From Martinezella lusitana (GTDB taxonomy: Bacteria; Pseudomonadota; Alphaproteobacteria; Rhizobiales; Rhizobiaceae), in NCBI RefSeq assembly GCF_900094565.1, contig NZ_FMAF01000005.1, positions 496,001 to 560,000 on the forward strand: DNA of 64,000 nucleotides, read 5' to 3'. This document shows positions 1 through 8,676 of the stretch, piece after piece; position 1 is the first letter of the stretch; the number at the start of each line of letters is the position of its first letter. The notes under the pieces are model-generated. The model was not told where the DNA came from. It saw only the letters and a list, made by a program, of their open reading frames with translations, and did not search any database. The position numbers and the translations under genes are program-made.

Positions 1-176
1 TTCCCGTCGCATAGCTGGCTGGTCAGCCAAGGGAGTTAGCGGATCGAACACAATGGTCGAGCCGAACACGCAATGTTGGATTCGATCCACCATGCTGCAA
101 CCCTTTTCGCGTTGCATTTTCGTTGGGCAGTCGAATACTTGGCGCTCAAAGACGATCAAGCCCCCGGAGTACCCTC

Positions 177-719
177 ATGTACAATCTGCCAAATTTCGTC
201 CACCAGCATTTCGACAAGACGGCCGAAGAGCTGGGCGAGACAGAAAAGCGCGTGCTCAAGAAAGCGCATGAGCGCAAGATCGTCTCGACCGATATCAACG
301 CGGCCTTCTCCGCCAATGCGTCCTATGGCGAACGCCTCGCCGACGGCATCGCCCGTGTCGGAGGCTCTTGGGCCTTCATCGTCTGCTTCCTGCTGTTCCT
401 GGTCTTCTGGTGCGTCGTCAACACCATCGTACTCCTCACCCGCGCCTTCGATCCCTACCCTTTCATCTTCCTCAACCTCGTCCTCTCCATGATCGCCGCC
501 ATCCAGGCGCCGATCATCATGATGTCCCAGAACCGCCAGACCGAACGGGATCGCTTCGAAGCAGCCAAGGACTATGAGGTCAATCTCAAGGCTGAACTCG
601 AAGTCCTCTCGCTGCACCAGAAAATCGACATGCAGGTGCTGACGGAGCTTTCTGTGGTCAAGGAGGAAATCGCCAAGCTGAGCAAACTGGTGACGGAGAA
701 GAACGGGGCTAGTGGGTGA
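177..719 (+). CDS. DUF1003 family membrane protein
   Basis: The 180-residue protein has a soluble N-terminal part, two hydrophobic segments at about residues 65-87 and 93-115 separated by a short loop with DPYPF, and a charged helical C-terminus (about 125-175) that looks coiled-coil. The two helices followed by MMSQNRQTERDR are the hallmark of DUF1003 proteins, whose function is unknown. The ATG is chosen because GGAG lies 7 nt upstream; an in-frame TTG at 123 lacks a ribosome site. It stands alone ahead of the toxin-antitoxin locus, and a short hairpin (GGGTGA/TCACCC, 714-729) overlaps its stop. Confidence 0.85.
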   Translation: MYNLPNFVHQHFDKTAEELGETEKRVLKKAHERKIVSTDINAAFSANASYGERLADGIARVGGSWAFIVCFLLFLVFWCVVNTIVLLTRAFDPYPFIFLNLVLSMIAAIQAPIIMMSQNRQTERDRFEAAKDYEVNLKAELEVLSLHQKIDMQVLTELSVVKEEIAKLSKLVTEKNGASG

Positions 720-741
720 GCCGTCACCCCACGCTCGGAAA

Positions 742-779
742 TTGACTTTTAGCATGCCTCCTATATTTTGTAATACAAA
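742..779 (+). promoter_or_regulatory. Promoter and palindromic operator of the toxin-antitoxin locus
   Basis: TTGACT (742-747) and TATTTT (764-769) are spaced 16 bp apart like a sigma-70 promoter. The perfect 13-bp palindrome TTTGTAATACAAA (767-779) overlaps the -10 side and lies 15 bp ahead of the antitoxin ATG. Ribbon-helix-helix antitoxins usually repress their own operon from such sites; binding here is inferred. Confidence 0.5.
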
Positions 780-793
780 TTAAGATAAATCCG

Positions 794-1057
794 ATGAAAA
801 ATCAAAGGCAACTTTCGAATCCTATTACGCTTCGGGTTCCTGCCGACATCCTCGCTGAAATCGAAGAGATCGCGGATGTCTGCAAGCGGACGCGCAGCTG
901 GGTCTTTGTACGAGCGCTCAAATCTTATCTGGCGACCGAAGGTCGCGAAGTATTGGAGATCGCAAAGGCTCGCCGGGAAATGGCAAACGGCGAAGCATAC
1001 GATCTTGACGATCTCATCAGCGAAGTGGCGACGGCCATCAAAGGGGCTGCTGCTTGA
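794..1057 (+). CDS. Ribbon-helix-helix antitoxin (CopG/ParD-like)
   Basis: The 87-residue protein opens with a beta strand and helices typical of CopG/ParD antitoxins (PITLRVPADILAEIEEIA, then a TRSWVFVRALKSYL helix), followed by an acidic C-terminal tail that would wrap the toxin. The N-terminal half should bind DNA as a dimer and the tail should neutralise a RelE/ParE-type toxin. The toxin frame begins at its stop codon (see 1050-1396). The ribosome site is weak (AAG-rich stretch about 10 nt upstream). The partner toxin appears frame-broken, so this antitoxin may be a solitary remnant. Confidence 0.8.
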   Translation: MKNQRQLSNPITLRVPADILAEIEEIADVCKRTRSWVFVRALKSYLATEGREVLEIAKARREMANGEAYDLDDLISEVATAIKGAAA

Positions 1058-1396
1058 AAGAGTTCGCCTTTCGGCAGGCGCCAGAGCATATATCAAGTCG
1101 GAAGCGCAATACCTGAAAGATAGAAGTCCCACAGCGGCTCTCCGCTTCCTCGACGATCTGAACCGGGCTCAGAACAAGCCTGCTTCGTTTCCCCCAAGAT
1201 GGGTTTTCGGAGCGATGAACTGCCAATTCCCGGCGTTTTACGATTTACGATGGGAGATTATCTCGTCGATTACGAAATTGCGGGTGACCTCATAGAGATC
1301 AGAGCTATTCGCCACGGTCACCAAAGACCTCCGGGTCTCCCGATCGATGATGATTTCGACTATGAAGACAATAACTTCGAGCAGCCCAAGACTTGA
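1050..1396 (+). pseudogene. RelE/ParE-family toxin, frame-disrupted
   Basis: Two ORF pieces together make one RelE/ParE toxin. The first (frame of 1056) reads RVRLSAGARAYIKSEAQYL...RFLDDLNRAQ up to ASFPP. The second (frame of 1199) continues MGFRSDELPIPGVLRFTMGDYLVDYEI and ends at 1396. The frame changes in the run TTTCCCCCAAG (1188-1198); one extra C would restore a continuous protein (SFPPKMGF). A second missing base near 1054-1060 would be needed for the usual TTG AAA AGA start overlapping the antitoxin TGA. Either this is a decayed toxin, or homopolymer sequencing errors, or recoding. Its 3' end overlaps the convergent GFA gene. Confidence 0.7.
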
Positions 1397-1836
1397 TGGC
1401 ACCATGCTTTATCAGTCTGATGGCCCTGCCGTGAGCGCCCCGGCCGCCCCTGCCTGTATTGCGGCAACCCATCGGTGATATCGTAGTAATCGCCCTTGTC
1501 GGCGCAGTAGATATGATAGGCGATCTCAAGACCGCTCGGCGGGTCGAAAAGCCCGGCCATGATCGAGATTTCCTCGGCCCCGTCAGCCACCCAGAACAGC
1601 GCCGAACCGCAGGTCTTGCAGAAGCCGCGACGGGCAAATGTGCTGGCGCGATACCAAGTGATCGCCTCTTCCCCCTCGATGAGGAGGTTGCCGATCGGAA
1701 CGTTGGTGGCGGCATAATAGAGCCCGGTCTGCTTGCGGCACTGCGAACAATGGCAGGCGACGACCTCCCGTAGCTTGCCACGTGTCTTGAAACGTACGCT
1801 GCCGCAAAGGCACGCGCCGGTATGTTCGTCGCTCAT
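1360..1836 (-). CDS. GFA-like (glutathione-dependent formaldehyde-activating family) zinc protein
   Basis: The 158-residue protein shows the zinc-binding pattern of the GFA/CENP-V fold: CLCGSVRF near the N-terminus, CHCSQCRKQTG around residues 28-38, and GFCKTCGSALFW around 71-82. The family is named for Gfa, which speeds formaldehyde-glutathione adduct formation, but most members have unknown substrates. The fold ends near residue 120 (YYDITDGLPQY). The remaining Arg/Gln/Lys-rich tail overlaps the convergent toxin gene and looks non-homologous, so the original stop may have been lost. ATG at 1836 is the only good start. Confidence 0.8.
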   Translation of the reverse strand: MSDEHTGACLCGSVRFKTRGKLREVVACHCSQCRKQTGLYYAATNVPIGNLLIEGEEAITWYRASTFARRGFCKTCGSALFWVADGAEEISIMAGLFDPPSGLEIAYHIYCADKGDYYDITDGLPQYRQGRPGRSRQGHQTDKAWCHQVLGCSKLLSS

Positions 1837-1940
1837 AGTCGCTCCCCTTTTTCAGGGAACCTTCCCGAGAACGATATGCCGGTCAATCTCAAAGAAATGA
1901 AACGCATCTTCAGCCGGATTGATCTATCCGGCACAAATGC

Positions 1941-1968
1941 AAACGGGCCGGCTTTCGCCGGCCCGTTT
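1941..1968 (-). terminator. Terminator hairpin downstream of DAHP synthase
   Basis: AAACGGGCCGGC (1941-1952) pairs perfectly with GCCGGCCCGTTT (1957-1968) around a 4-nt loop, just past the stop of the minus-strand gene ending at 1993. The T run after it on the minus strand is short and interrupted. Confidence 0.7.
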
Positions 1969-1992
1969 GATAAATCAGAGATCCGTTTTCCC

Positions 1993-3366
1993 TCAGCCGT
2001 GGGCGCGCAGACGCTTCTCGTCGCGGCCGCCCTTCATCCGCTCGGCAAGCAGGAAGGCTAGCTCGAGTGCCTGGTCGGCATTGAGACGCGGGTCGCAATG
2101 GGTGTGGTAACGATCCTGCAGATCTTCGGCGCCGACAGCGCGGGCGCCGCCGGTGCATTCGGTCACGTCCTTGCCGGTCATCTCGATGTGGATGCCGCCC
2201 GGATGCGTGCCTTCGGCGCGGTGAATCTGGAAGAAGCTTTCGACTTCCGACAAAATGCGCTCGAAGGGACGCGTCTTGTAGTTGTTGAGGGTGATCGTAT
2301 TGCCGTGCATCGGGTCGCAGGACCAGACGACCTTGCGGCCTTCCTTCTCGACGGCGCGGATGAGCCGCGGCAGGTTGTCGGCAACCTTGTCGTGGCCGAA
2401 ACGGCAGATCAGCGTCAGACGGCCGGCCTCGTTCTGCGGGTTGAGGATATCGATCAGGTTGAGCAGATCGTCAGCCTGCAACGAAGGGCCGCACTTCAGG
2501 CCTATCGGGTTCTTGATGCCGCGGAAATATTCGACATGCGCATGGTCGGCCTGGCGCGTACGGTCGCCGATCCAGAGCATGTGGCCTGAGGTGGCGTACC
2601 AATCGCCAGAAGTGGAATCGACGCGGGTGAACGCCTCTTCATAGCCGAGCAGCAGCGCCTCATGGCTGGTGAAGAAATCGGTCTCGCGCAGGCTCGCATT
2701 GCTATCGGACGTAATGCCGATCGCCTTCATGAAATCCATGGTCTCGCTGATACGATCGGCAAGCTTGCGGTAGCGCTCGCCCTGCGGGCTGTCCTTGACG
2801 AAGCCGAGCATCCATTTGTGGACGTTTTCGAGGTTGGCGTAGCCGCCCATGGCGAAGGCGCGCAGCAGGTTGAGCGTCGCGGCAGACTGGCGGTAAGCCA
2901 TCATCTGACGTTCCGGATTGGGAATGCGCGCTTCCTCGGTGAATTCGATGCCGTTGACGATGTCACCGCGGTAGCTCGGCAGAGATACGCCGGCCTGTGT
3001 CTCGATGCCCGAGGAACGCGGCTTGGCGAACTGACCGGCGATGCGACCGACCTTCACGACAGGCAGCTGAGCGCCGAACGTCAGCACGACGGCCATCTGC
3101 AGGAAAGCGCGGAAGAAGTCGCGGATCGTGTCGGCGCCATGCTCGGCGAAGCTTTCGGCGCAGTCGCCGCCTTGCAGCAGAAAACCGTTGCCTTCGGCGA
3201 CATTGGCAAGATGCGCTTTCAGACGGCGGGCTTCACCGGCAAAAACGAGCGGCGGATAGCTTGCAAGCTGCGCTTCCGTTGCCGCCAGTGCCGCCGGGTC
3301 CGGATATTCCGGCACCTGCTGGATCGGTTTCTGCCGCCAACTGCTGGGTGTCCAATTCTGTGCCAT
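1993..3366 (-). CDS. aroF: 3-deoxy-7-phosphoheptulonate (DAHP) synthase, class II
   Basis: The 457-residue protein condenses phosphoenolpyruvate and erythrose 4-phosphate, the first step of the shikimate pathway in the cytosol. It is the plant/Mycobacterium-like class II type: WTPSSWR at the N-terminus, [26 protein letters not shown] and HLLWIGDR-like [15 protein letters not shown]-type metal/phosphate residues in FGHDKV, and CDPMHGNT near the C-terminus. Length matches class II enzymes (about 450) rather than the 350-residue class I. The start is ATG 3366 with AGGTGA upstream; the longer GTG start at 3387 lacks a site. The symbol is uncertain because rhizobial annotations use aroF or aroG. 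Confidence 0.93.
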   Translation of the reverse strand: MAQNWTPSSWRQKPIQQVPEYPDPAALAATEAQLASYPPLVFAGEARRLKAHLANVAEGNGFLLQGGDCAESFAEHGADTIRDFFRAFLQMAVVLTFGAQLPVVKVGRIAGQFAKPRSSGIETQAGVSLPSYRGDIVNGIEFTEEARIPNPERQMMAYRQSAATLNLLRAFAMGGYANLENVHKWMLGFVKDSPQGERYRKLADRISETMDFMKAIGITSDSNASLRETDFFTSHEALLLGYEEAFTRVDSTSGDWYATSGHMLWIGDRTRQADHAHVEYFRGIKNPIGLKCGPSLQADDLLNLIDILNPQNEAGRLTLICRFGHDKVADNLPRLIRAVEKEGRKVVWSCDPMHGNTITLNNYKTRPFERILSEVESFFQIHRAEGTHPGGIHIEMTGKDVTECTGGARAVGAEDLQDRYHTHCDPRLNADQALELAFLLAERMKGGRDEKRLRAHG

Positions 3367-3516
3367 CTCACTCACCTGCTTGTGCACCCGGTCTTTGCCG
3401 GGCGTCCCGTCGTAAATAACGCGCGCTTATAAACCTTTGCCGGTCGCTTGCAAAGGCGGGCGAACTACTGTGCGAATCTTTTATGGCGCTGGCGACGACT
3501 GCGCCGATCCAATCCG

Positions 3517-4902
3517 TTACACGCGCTCGCCATTGCTAATGCGATAGCTCGGCGAATACATCGTCACCAGTTCTTCCGACGCGGTCGGATGAACTGCCAT
3601 GGTGCGGTCGAAATCGTCCTTGGTGCAGCCCGCCTTGATGGGTATGCCGAGCAGCTGCGCCATCTCGCCGGCATCATGGCCGAGAATATGCGCGCCGATC
3701 ACCTTGCGGTCGGCGGCATTGACGATCAGCTTCATGATCATCTTCTCATTGCGGCCCGAAAGCGTCGCCTTCATCGGCCGAAACTGCGCGCGATAGACCT
3801 CGAGCTCCGGATAACGCTTGGCCGCGTCCTCTTCGGTCAGGCCGACCGTGCCGATCTCCGGCCGCGAGAAGACGGCCGTCGGGATCAGCTCATGATCCGG
3901 CCGCGTCGGATTGTTTTTGTAGACGGTTTCGATGAAGCACATCGCCTCGTGGATGGCCACCGGCGTCAGCTGGACCCGATCGGTGACGTCGCCGAGGGCA
4001 TAGATGTTCGGCACGGAAGTGCGCGAATATTCGTCGACGACGATGGCGCCCTGCTCGTTGATGGCGACGCCGGCTGCTTCCAGTCCGAGATTTGCGGTAT
4101 TCGGCGTGCGACCGAGTGCAAGCATGACCGTATCGACCGTCAAGGCCTTGTCGTTCTTCGTCCGGACGCTGAGCCCATTCTCCGTCTTCTCCACGCTCGT
4201 GATGATGTCGTGGCAAAGAACGCGGATGCCCTTTTCCTCCATCGCCTCATGCAGGCCCTTGCGCAGATCGTGGTCGAAGCGTGACAGGATCTCGGCGCCG
4301 CGGTAGATCAGCGTCGTCTCGACGCCGAGTCCATGGAAGATATTGGCGAATTCGACGGCGATATAGCCGCCGCCGGCGATCAGGATCGACTTTGGCAGCT
4401 CTGCCAGATGGAAAGCTTCGTTCGAGGAAATGCAAAGCTCATAACCGGGCAAGGACGTATGCAGGTTCGGCCGACCGCCGGTCGCGATGACGATGGTTTC
4501 CGCAGTCACCGTCTGCCCGGTCTTCAACAGGCGGACTGTATGAGCGTCCACGAGTTCGGCGCGCGTGTCGAATATGTCAGCCTTGGCATTGTCGAGCCCC
4601 TTGCGATAGAGCCCTTCAAGCCGTGCGATTTCCTTATCTTTCGCCTCGATCAACTTCGTCCAGTCGAAGCTGCTTTCGCCGACCGTCCAGCCGAAACCGG
4701 CCGCATCCTCGAAATGCTCGCTGTACTGCGAAGCATAGACAAAAAGCTTCTTCGGCACGCAGCCGCGAATGACGCAGGTGCCGCCGTAGCGATACTCCTC
4801 GGCAATGCCGACCTTCTTGCCGAGCGATGCCGCCACGCGCGCGCCGCGCACGCCGCCGGAGCCGCCGCCAATCACGAAAAGGTCGAAATCAAACGAAGGC
4901 AT
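3517..4902 (-). CDS. gor: Glutathione-disulfide reductase
   Basis: The 461-residue flavoenzyme reduces oxidised glutathione with NADPH in the cytosol. FAD-binding GGGSGG lies at residues 12-17, the redox-active disulfide at Cys43 and Cys48 (GGTCVIRGCVPKK), the NADPH-binding GGGYIAVEFA about residue 175, the second FAD motif YALGDVT about 300, and the C-terminal HPT of the catalytic His-Glu pair (AVHPTASEE). RGCVPKK rather than LNCGCIPSK identifies glutathione reductase over lipoamide dehydrogenase. Start ATG 4902 has AGGAG upstream. DUF2059, rpiA and gph lie upstream in a grouping seen in other rhizobia (recollection). Confidence 0.95.
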   Translation of the reverse strand: MPSFDFDLFVIGGGSGGVRGARVAASLGKKVGIAEEYRYGGTCVIRGCVPKKLFVYASQYSEHFEDAAGFGWTVGESSFDWTKLIEAKDKEIARLEGLYRKGLDNAKADIFDTRAELVDAHTVRLLKTGQTVTAETIVIATGGRPNLHTSLPGYELCISSNEAFHLAELPKSILIAGGGYIAVEFANIFHGLGVETTLIYRGAEILSRFDHDLRKGLHEAMEEKGIRVLCHDIITSVEKTENGLSVRTKNDKALTVDTVMLALGRTPNTANLGLEAAGVAINEQGAIVVDEYSRTSVPNIYALGDVTDRVQLTPVAIHEAMCFIETVYKNNPTRPDHELIPTAVFSRPEIGTVGLTEEDAAKRYPELEVYRAQFRPMKATLSGRNEKMIMKLIVNAADRKVIGAHILGHDAGEMAQLLGIPIKAGCTKDDFDRTMAVHPTASEELVTMYSPSYRISNGERV

Positions 4903-4984
4903 CGGTGGCTCCTGTAGACATGACAAGGCGCGCAAAGCGCTGATGGGGGTCGGCATTCATATAGGAAGCCGGAGCATAAAAAGA

Positions 4985-5008
4985 AAAGCCCGGAATGATC
5001 CGGGCTTT
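4985..5008 (-). terminator. Rho-independent terminator after the DUF2059 gene
   Basis: AAAGCCCGGA (4985-4994) pairs with TCCGGGCTTT (4999-5008), loop ATGA. On the minus strand it is followed by TTTCTTTTTA. It lies between the DUF2059 gene end (5086) and the gor start (4902), so gor is probably transcribed from its own promoter. Confidence 0.8.
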
Positions 5009-5085
5009 GAATTTGCAACCGCCTGCCGATTATCCCGAAAACGTGAAACACAGTTTCGAGAACGATCGCAGCAAAGAATTGCGGT

Positions 5086-5640
5086 TTACTGCTTCGGCGC
5101 AGGCTGTGCGGCAGCGCCTGCATTCGGCGCGACAACCGGCTGCTTGACAACCTTCTGCAAAGCATCATTGCTCTGGTTGGCTAGATCACGCGAAATACCC
5201 TGGCTCCAGATATCGGCGGCCTTGTAAAGCTCGCGCGTCGCCAGCGGACCATCCTTCAGAAGCTTCTTGCCGGCCTCCGAATTGTAGAAATCGGCGATTG
5301 CCTTGAGCTCTTCCGCCGAGAAGGCTTTGGCGTAGGTGACGGCGGCTTCGTGCTCGAGATCGGCGCGGCGCGGCGCGAGCGCCAGAGCAGTGGCGTCAAC
5401 CGTCGAATTGATCGCGTCGCCAAAGTTCGGATTGGCTTGGATCATCGTGCTCTTCAGCTGCTCGGCGAGGTTCGGCAGGATGTTGTCGAACTGATTGGTG
5501 ATGCCGAGCGCGTTGATCGCGGCGCGGGCAGCCTTGATCTGGTCCTCGGATACTTCCTGAGCGCTGACAGAGCCGAACGCGATGCCCGAAAGAAGGATGG
5601 TTGCAGCGGCAAAACGGCCAAGACCCGCAAATTTGATCAT
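5086..5640 (-). CDS. DUF2059 domain secreted protein
   Basis: The 184-residue protein begins with a signal peptide (MIKFAGLGRFAAATILLSG, cleavage likely after VSA-Q near residue 28) and is therefore periplasmic. The body is helical: EDQIKAARAAINALG, then a segment with YAKAFSAEELKAIADFYNS and GKKLL, the usual core of DUF2059. Family function is unknown. A Pro/Ala-rich tail ends the protein. It sits 13 bp downstream of rpiA on the same strand, so the two are probably cotranscribed. Start ATG 5640 with GGAG; an upstream in-frame extension runs into rpiA and is not used. Confidence 0.85.
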   Translation of the reverse strand: MIKFAGLGRFAAATILLSGIAFGSVSAQEVSEDQIKAARAAINALGITNQFDNILPNLAEQLKSTMIQANPNFGDAINSTVDATALALAPRRADLEHEAAVTYAKAFSAEELKAIADFYNSEAGKKLLKDGPLATRELYKAADIWSQGISRDLANQSNDALQKVVKQPVVAPNAGAAAQPAPKQ

Positions 5641-5653
5641 GAGATGAGTGCTC

Positions 5654-6355
5654 CTATGTATTGTTCGCCTGCAACGTGCGCGCACCGGCAGGGCCGGCAA
5701 TGATCGCCAATGTCGCCATATTGATAAAGAGCCCGTGTTCGACAACGCCGGGAATCGAATTGAGCGCATTCGACAGCGCCTCTGCATCAGGAATGCGGCC
5801 GAAAGATGCATCAATAATAAAATGTCCGCCATCGGTGACGAAGGTATGGTCACCCGAGCCGCGCAGGTTGAGCGCGCCCGACAGGCCGAGACGCGACGCA
5901 GCCTTCTCGATGAGGATGCGCGTCGAAGCAAGGCCGAAAGGATTGACTTCGATCGGCAGCGGAAACGCGCCAAGCGTCTGAACGAGCTTGCTTTCGTCGG
6001 CAATCACGATCATGCGGGCCGACGAGGCTGCGACGATCTTTTCACGCAGCAGCGCGCCACCACCGCCCTTGATCAGAGTGAGCGCACCGTCCAGTTCGTC
6101 GGCACCGTCAATGGTGAGGTCGAGTGCAGGAAGCTCGTCGAGCGACTTTAGCGGCACGCCCAACTCATTGCAAAGCTTTGCCGTCCGTTCCGAGGTCGGA
6201 ACACCCTCGATCGAGAGCCCGGACGCGACTTTCTCGGCGAGCAGCCGAACGAACTCCTCCGCCGTGCTGCCCGTGCCGATCCCCAGCCGCATGCCGCTCT
6301 CGACATAGGTCAGGGCCGCCCTCGCAGCCTCAATCTTCATCTGGCGGGCGTCCAT
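5654..6355 (-). CDS. rpiA: Ribose-5-phosphate isomerase A
   Basis: The 233-residue enzyme interconverts ribose 5-phosphate and ribulose 5-phosphate in the pentose phosphate pathway. GTGSTAEEF (phosphate loop, about residues 27-35), TIDGADELD (catalytic aspartates, about 81-89), [11 protein letters not shown] and the VVEHGLFI C-terminal motif are all present. The length fits RpiA (about 220-230). ATG 6355 has a GGAGCAGGTGG sequence upstream. It is the first gene of an rpiA-DUF2059 minus-strand unit, with a 197-bp divergent gap to gph. Confidence 0.96.
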   Translation of the reverse strand: MDARQMKIEAARAALTYVESGMRLGIGTGSTAEEFVRLLAEKVASGLSIEGVPTSERTAKLCNELGVPLKSLDELPALDLTIDGADELDGALTLIKGGGGALLREKIVAASSARMIVIADESKLVQTLGAFPLPIEVNPFGLASTRILIEKAASRLGLSGALNLRGSGDHTFVTDGGHFIIDASFGRIPDAEALSNALNSIPGVVEHGLFINMATLAIIAGPAGARTLQANNT

Positions 6356-6552
6356 GCGCCACCTGCTCCCATTGTTACGTTGGTCTGCTGTTTACACGGC
6401 TCTCCAGCCAAACGAAAGCCAAAATAACGGCACAAGATAGAAATCCCCGCGCCTCTTTGCCGAGGCTTCCCGGGCCTTCTGTTGCAATTGCCCGCGCGAT
6501 CTTCTAACTCCGAAAGACGCTCTATTTCTTCTTATACAAAGGCCGATTCCTC

Positions 6553-7227
6553 GTGACATCTCCTCTTGTCGTATTCGATCTCGATGGCACGCTGCTGGAC
6601 ACGCACGCAGATCTCATCATCAGCCTGAACCACACGATCGCCGCGCTCAAGCTTCCACCGGTCAGCTATGACGACGTGACGCACCTCGTCGGCTATGGCG
6701 CGCAGGTGATGATCGAACGGGCCTGCAAGCTGCATGGCTATACGCTGACCTCGGAGGAATTGCCCACCCTGATGCAGCGCTTCATTACCCATTATTCAGA
6801 GACGATGCCGGGCGTCACGCAACCCTATCCCGGGCTCGTGGCTGCACTCGGCGCGCTGAAGAGCAAGGGCTACAAGCTGGCCGTCTGCACGAACAAGATG
6901 GAATCCCTCGCACGCACGCTTCTCGATAGGCTCGATCTCACGCATTATTTCGAAACCATCACCGGCGGCGACACGTTCGCCGTGCGCAAGCCTAATGCCG
7001 AGCACCTGATCGGCACCGTCGAGCGCGCCGGCGGCGATATCGGCCGCACCGTCATGATCGGCGACAGCGTCAACGATATTCTTGTCGCCCGCAACGCCGG
7101 CGTCCCCTCGATCGCCGTCCCCTTCGGCTATTCCGATGTTGGTATCGAAACGCTCGGCCCGAGCCGCATCATCTACCACTACGACGAACTCACGCCCGAA
7201 CTCGTCGAGGGGCTGCTCGCCGCCTGA
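6553..7227 (+). CDS. gph: Phosphoglycolate phosphatase (HAD superfamily)
   Basis: The 224-residue hydrolase removes phosphate from 2-phosphoglycolate, a product of DNA 3'-end repair and oxygenation reactions. HAD motif I is DLDGTLLD at residues 9-16 (nucleophile first Asp), motif II is VCTNK, motif III Lys is in VRKPN, and motif IV is IGDSVNDI. The cap domain between motifs I and II is helical, as in Gph. The start codon is GTG; no ATG lies between it and motif I. It diverges from rpiA. Confidence 0.9.
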   Translation: MTSPLVVFDLDGTLLDTHADLIISLNHTIAALKLPPVSYDDVTHLVGYGAQVMIERACKLHGYTLTSEELPTLMQRFITHYSETMPGVTQPYPGLVAALGALKSKGYKLAVCTNKMESLARTLLDRLDLTHYFETITGGDTFAVRKPNAEHLIGTVERAGGDIGRTVMIGDSVNDILVARNAGVPSIAVPFGYSDVGIETLGPSRIIYHYDELTPELVEGLLAA

Positions 7228-7340
7228 GACTATCAAAATCCCTGTTGGTTCAGTTCGCGAGGTTGCAGAGGGCCTTGCGGGATTCGCGCGATTGCGACAC
7301 AACTTAGCGACGTTTCGCTGCCTGCTCCAAGACCGCCGGA

Positions 7341-8573
7341 ATGAAAACGCTCACCCGGGATTGGCGTCAAGGCAGGAAGGTAATTCGTTGTTGGAGTGCC
7401 CGCTTGCTCACAGCAGATCCCGAAGACCGCAATGGCGGCAGGTTGCCAACCCGCAGGGGATGGCTTGCTCCAATTGTCCGGACACTCATTATTTTCGCCG
7501 CATTATGCGCGGGAATTTGGTTCTACATCTATGGTGACCGCATCATCGGCTACGTCGATAACGCGACTTACGCCGCACCCGATCCGGCGCTTCTGGCCGT
7601 CTACCAACATTTCGGCATCGATCCCCTGCCGAACGTCGTCGCCGGTCGAGCGACAATGGCAAACTATCTCGATATGCTGCGCCGCGAGCATTGCGACTGG
7701 AATGCCGTTTACAAATTTGCAGATGAACTGCAGAAACAAGGTTACCGCCGCGAGGCAGCCAAGGTCTTCATTGCCTTCTCCAACAAGTGCAAGCCCTCTA
7801 ATGTCGCCCTGAGCGCCGCAGTCAAAATACTTGGCGACCTCAGCGATTTCGACGAAGCGTTGAAGATCTCGAATGACTTGATAGCAATGTCACCGGGAAT
7901 GCCCGGATATTATTTTCAGCGTGCGCAGATTCGCGAAAGTGCAAAGAAATATCGTGACGCCATCGACGACTACTATTCGGTCATCGGTCTAACTGACAAT
8001 ATCGCGATATTGAATGGCACCGTATTCGAGGGAATCTCGAACAGTTATCGCGAACTTGGCCAGTACTGCGAGGCGATCAGTCCACTTCAGCTCTGGGTAT
8101 CCACCAATCCCGACCGCAATGACACGGCGGTCGTGCATGGCATTATCAAGGAATACGAAAACAAGGGTAAATGCGCCTCGACCTACGCCACCGGCAGCGA
8201 TCGGTTCCCGACACAAGGCAAGAACGTTATCCTTGCCAAGGTCTCGATCAATGGCACGGACGGCACGTTTATCGTGGACACCGGAGCGAGCTTCGTAGCA
8301 GTGAGCAAGGTCTTTGCCACACGAGCCAAATTGCAAGTGGATGGCAACAATGGAATTTTGCTTCAGACGGCTAATGGCGTTTCTCAGGCCACGCACACCA
8401 CCGCTGCAACAGTGAAGGTCGGGCGCGTGGAGGCCAGTGACATCACCGCCGTTGTACTCGATAACGACGCGGCGCTGGGCGGCGAGGTCGACGGCTTGCT
8501 CGGCCGCTCCTTTCTATCGCGCTTCGACGTGACCTTCGGTAGCCGTGAATGGCGTATCGAGGCGAAGGACTAA
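7341..8573 (+). CDS. Membrane-anchored TPR/retropepsin-like aspartic protease
   Basis: The 410-residue protein has one transmembrane segment (about residues 46-66), a helical tetratricopeptide-like middle (about 110-270: YKFADELQKQGYRREAAKVF, ALKISNDLIAMSPG, PGYYFQRAQIRES), and a C-terminal retropepsin-type domain with catalytic DTGAS (Asp313), later LLGRSFLSRFD. That C-terminus matches the clan AA aspartic protease family (TIGR02281), in which one domain supplies half of a dimeric active site. The catalytic part is predicted periplasmic. No substrate is known. A second, shorter family member lies at 47741-48442. No strong ribosome site precedes the ATG, so the start is tentative. Confidence 0.8.
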   Translation: MKTLTRDWRQGRKVIRCWSARLLTADPEDRNGGRLPTRRGWLAPIVRTLIIFAALCAGIWFYIYGDRIIGYVDNATYAAPDPALLAVYQHFGIDPLPNVVAGRATMANYLDMLRREHCDWNAVYKFADELQKQGYRREAAKVFIAFSNKCKPSNVALSAAVKILGDLSDFDEALKISNDLIAMSPGMPGYYFQRAQIRESAKKYRDAIDDYYSVIGLTDNIAILNGTVFEGISNSYRELGQYCEAISPLQLWVSTNPDRNDTAVVHGIIKEYENKGKCASTYATGSDRFPTQGKNVILAKVSINGTDGTFIVDTGASFVAVSKVFATRAKLQVDGNNGILLQTANGVSQATHTTAATVKVGRVEASDITAVVLDNDAALGGEVDGLLGRSFLSRFDVTFGSREWRIEAKD

Positions 8574-8626
8574 AACGATCGTAAAGGCGTCTTGAAGCCA
8601 AGCGTGGGGCATATCTGGACAATTGC

Positions 8627-8654
8627 AAAAGGGCGGCCGATCGGCCGCCCTTTT
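8627..8654. terminator. Bidirectional terminator
   Basis: A perfect 28-bp palindrome, AAAAGGGCGGCCGA followed by its complement, lies between the convergent aspartic protease gene (ends 8573) and L,D-transpeptidase gene (ends 8677). A and T runs flank both sides, so it can end transcription from either strand. Confidence 0.9.
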
Positions 8655-8676
8655 GTCTCTCGACGTTACGCTCAAC

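Noticed and set aside
53..492. ORFs of 72 and 139 codons at the left edge
   Set aside because: They overlap the DUF1003 gene out of frame and lack convincing starts; positions 1-176 hold nothing I can identify.
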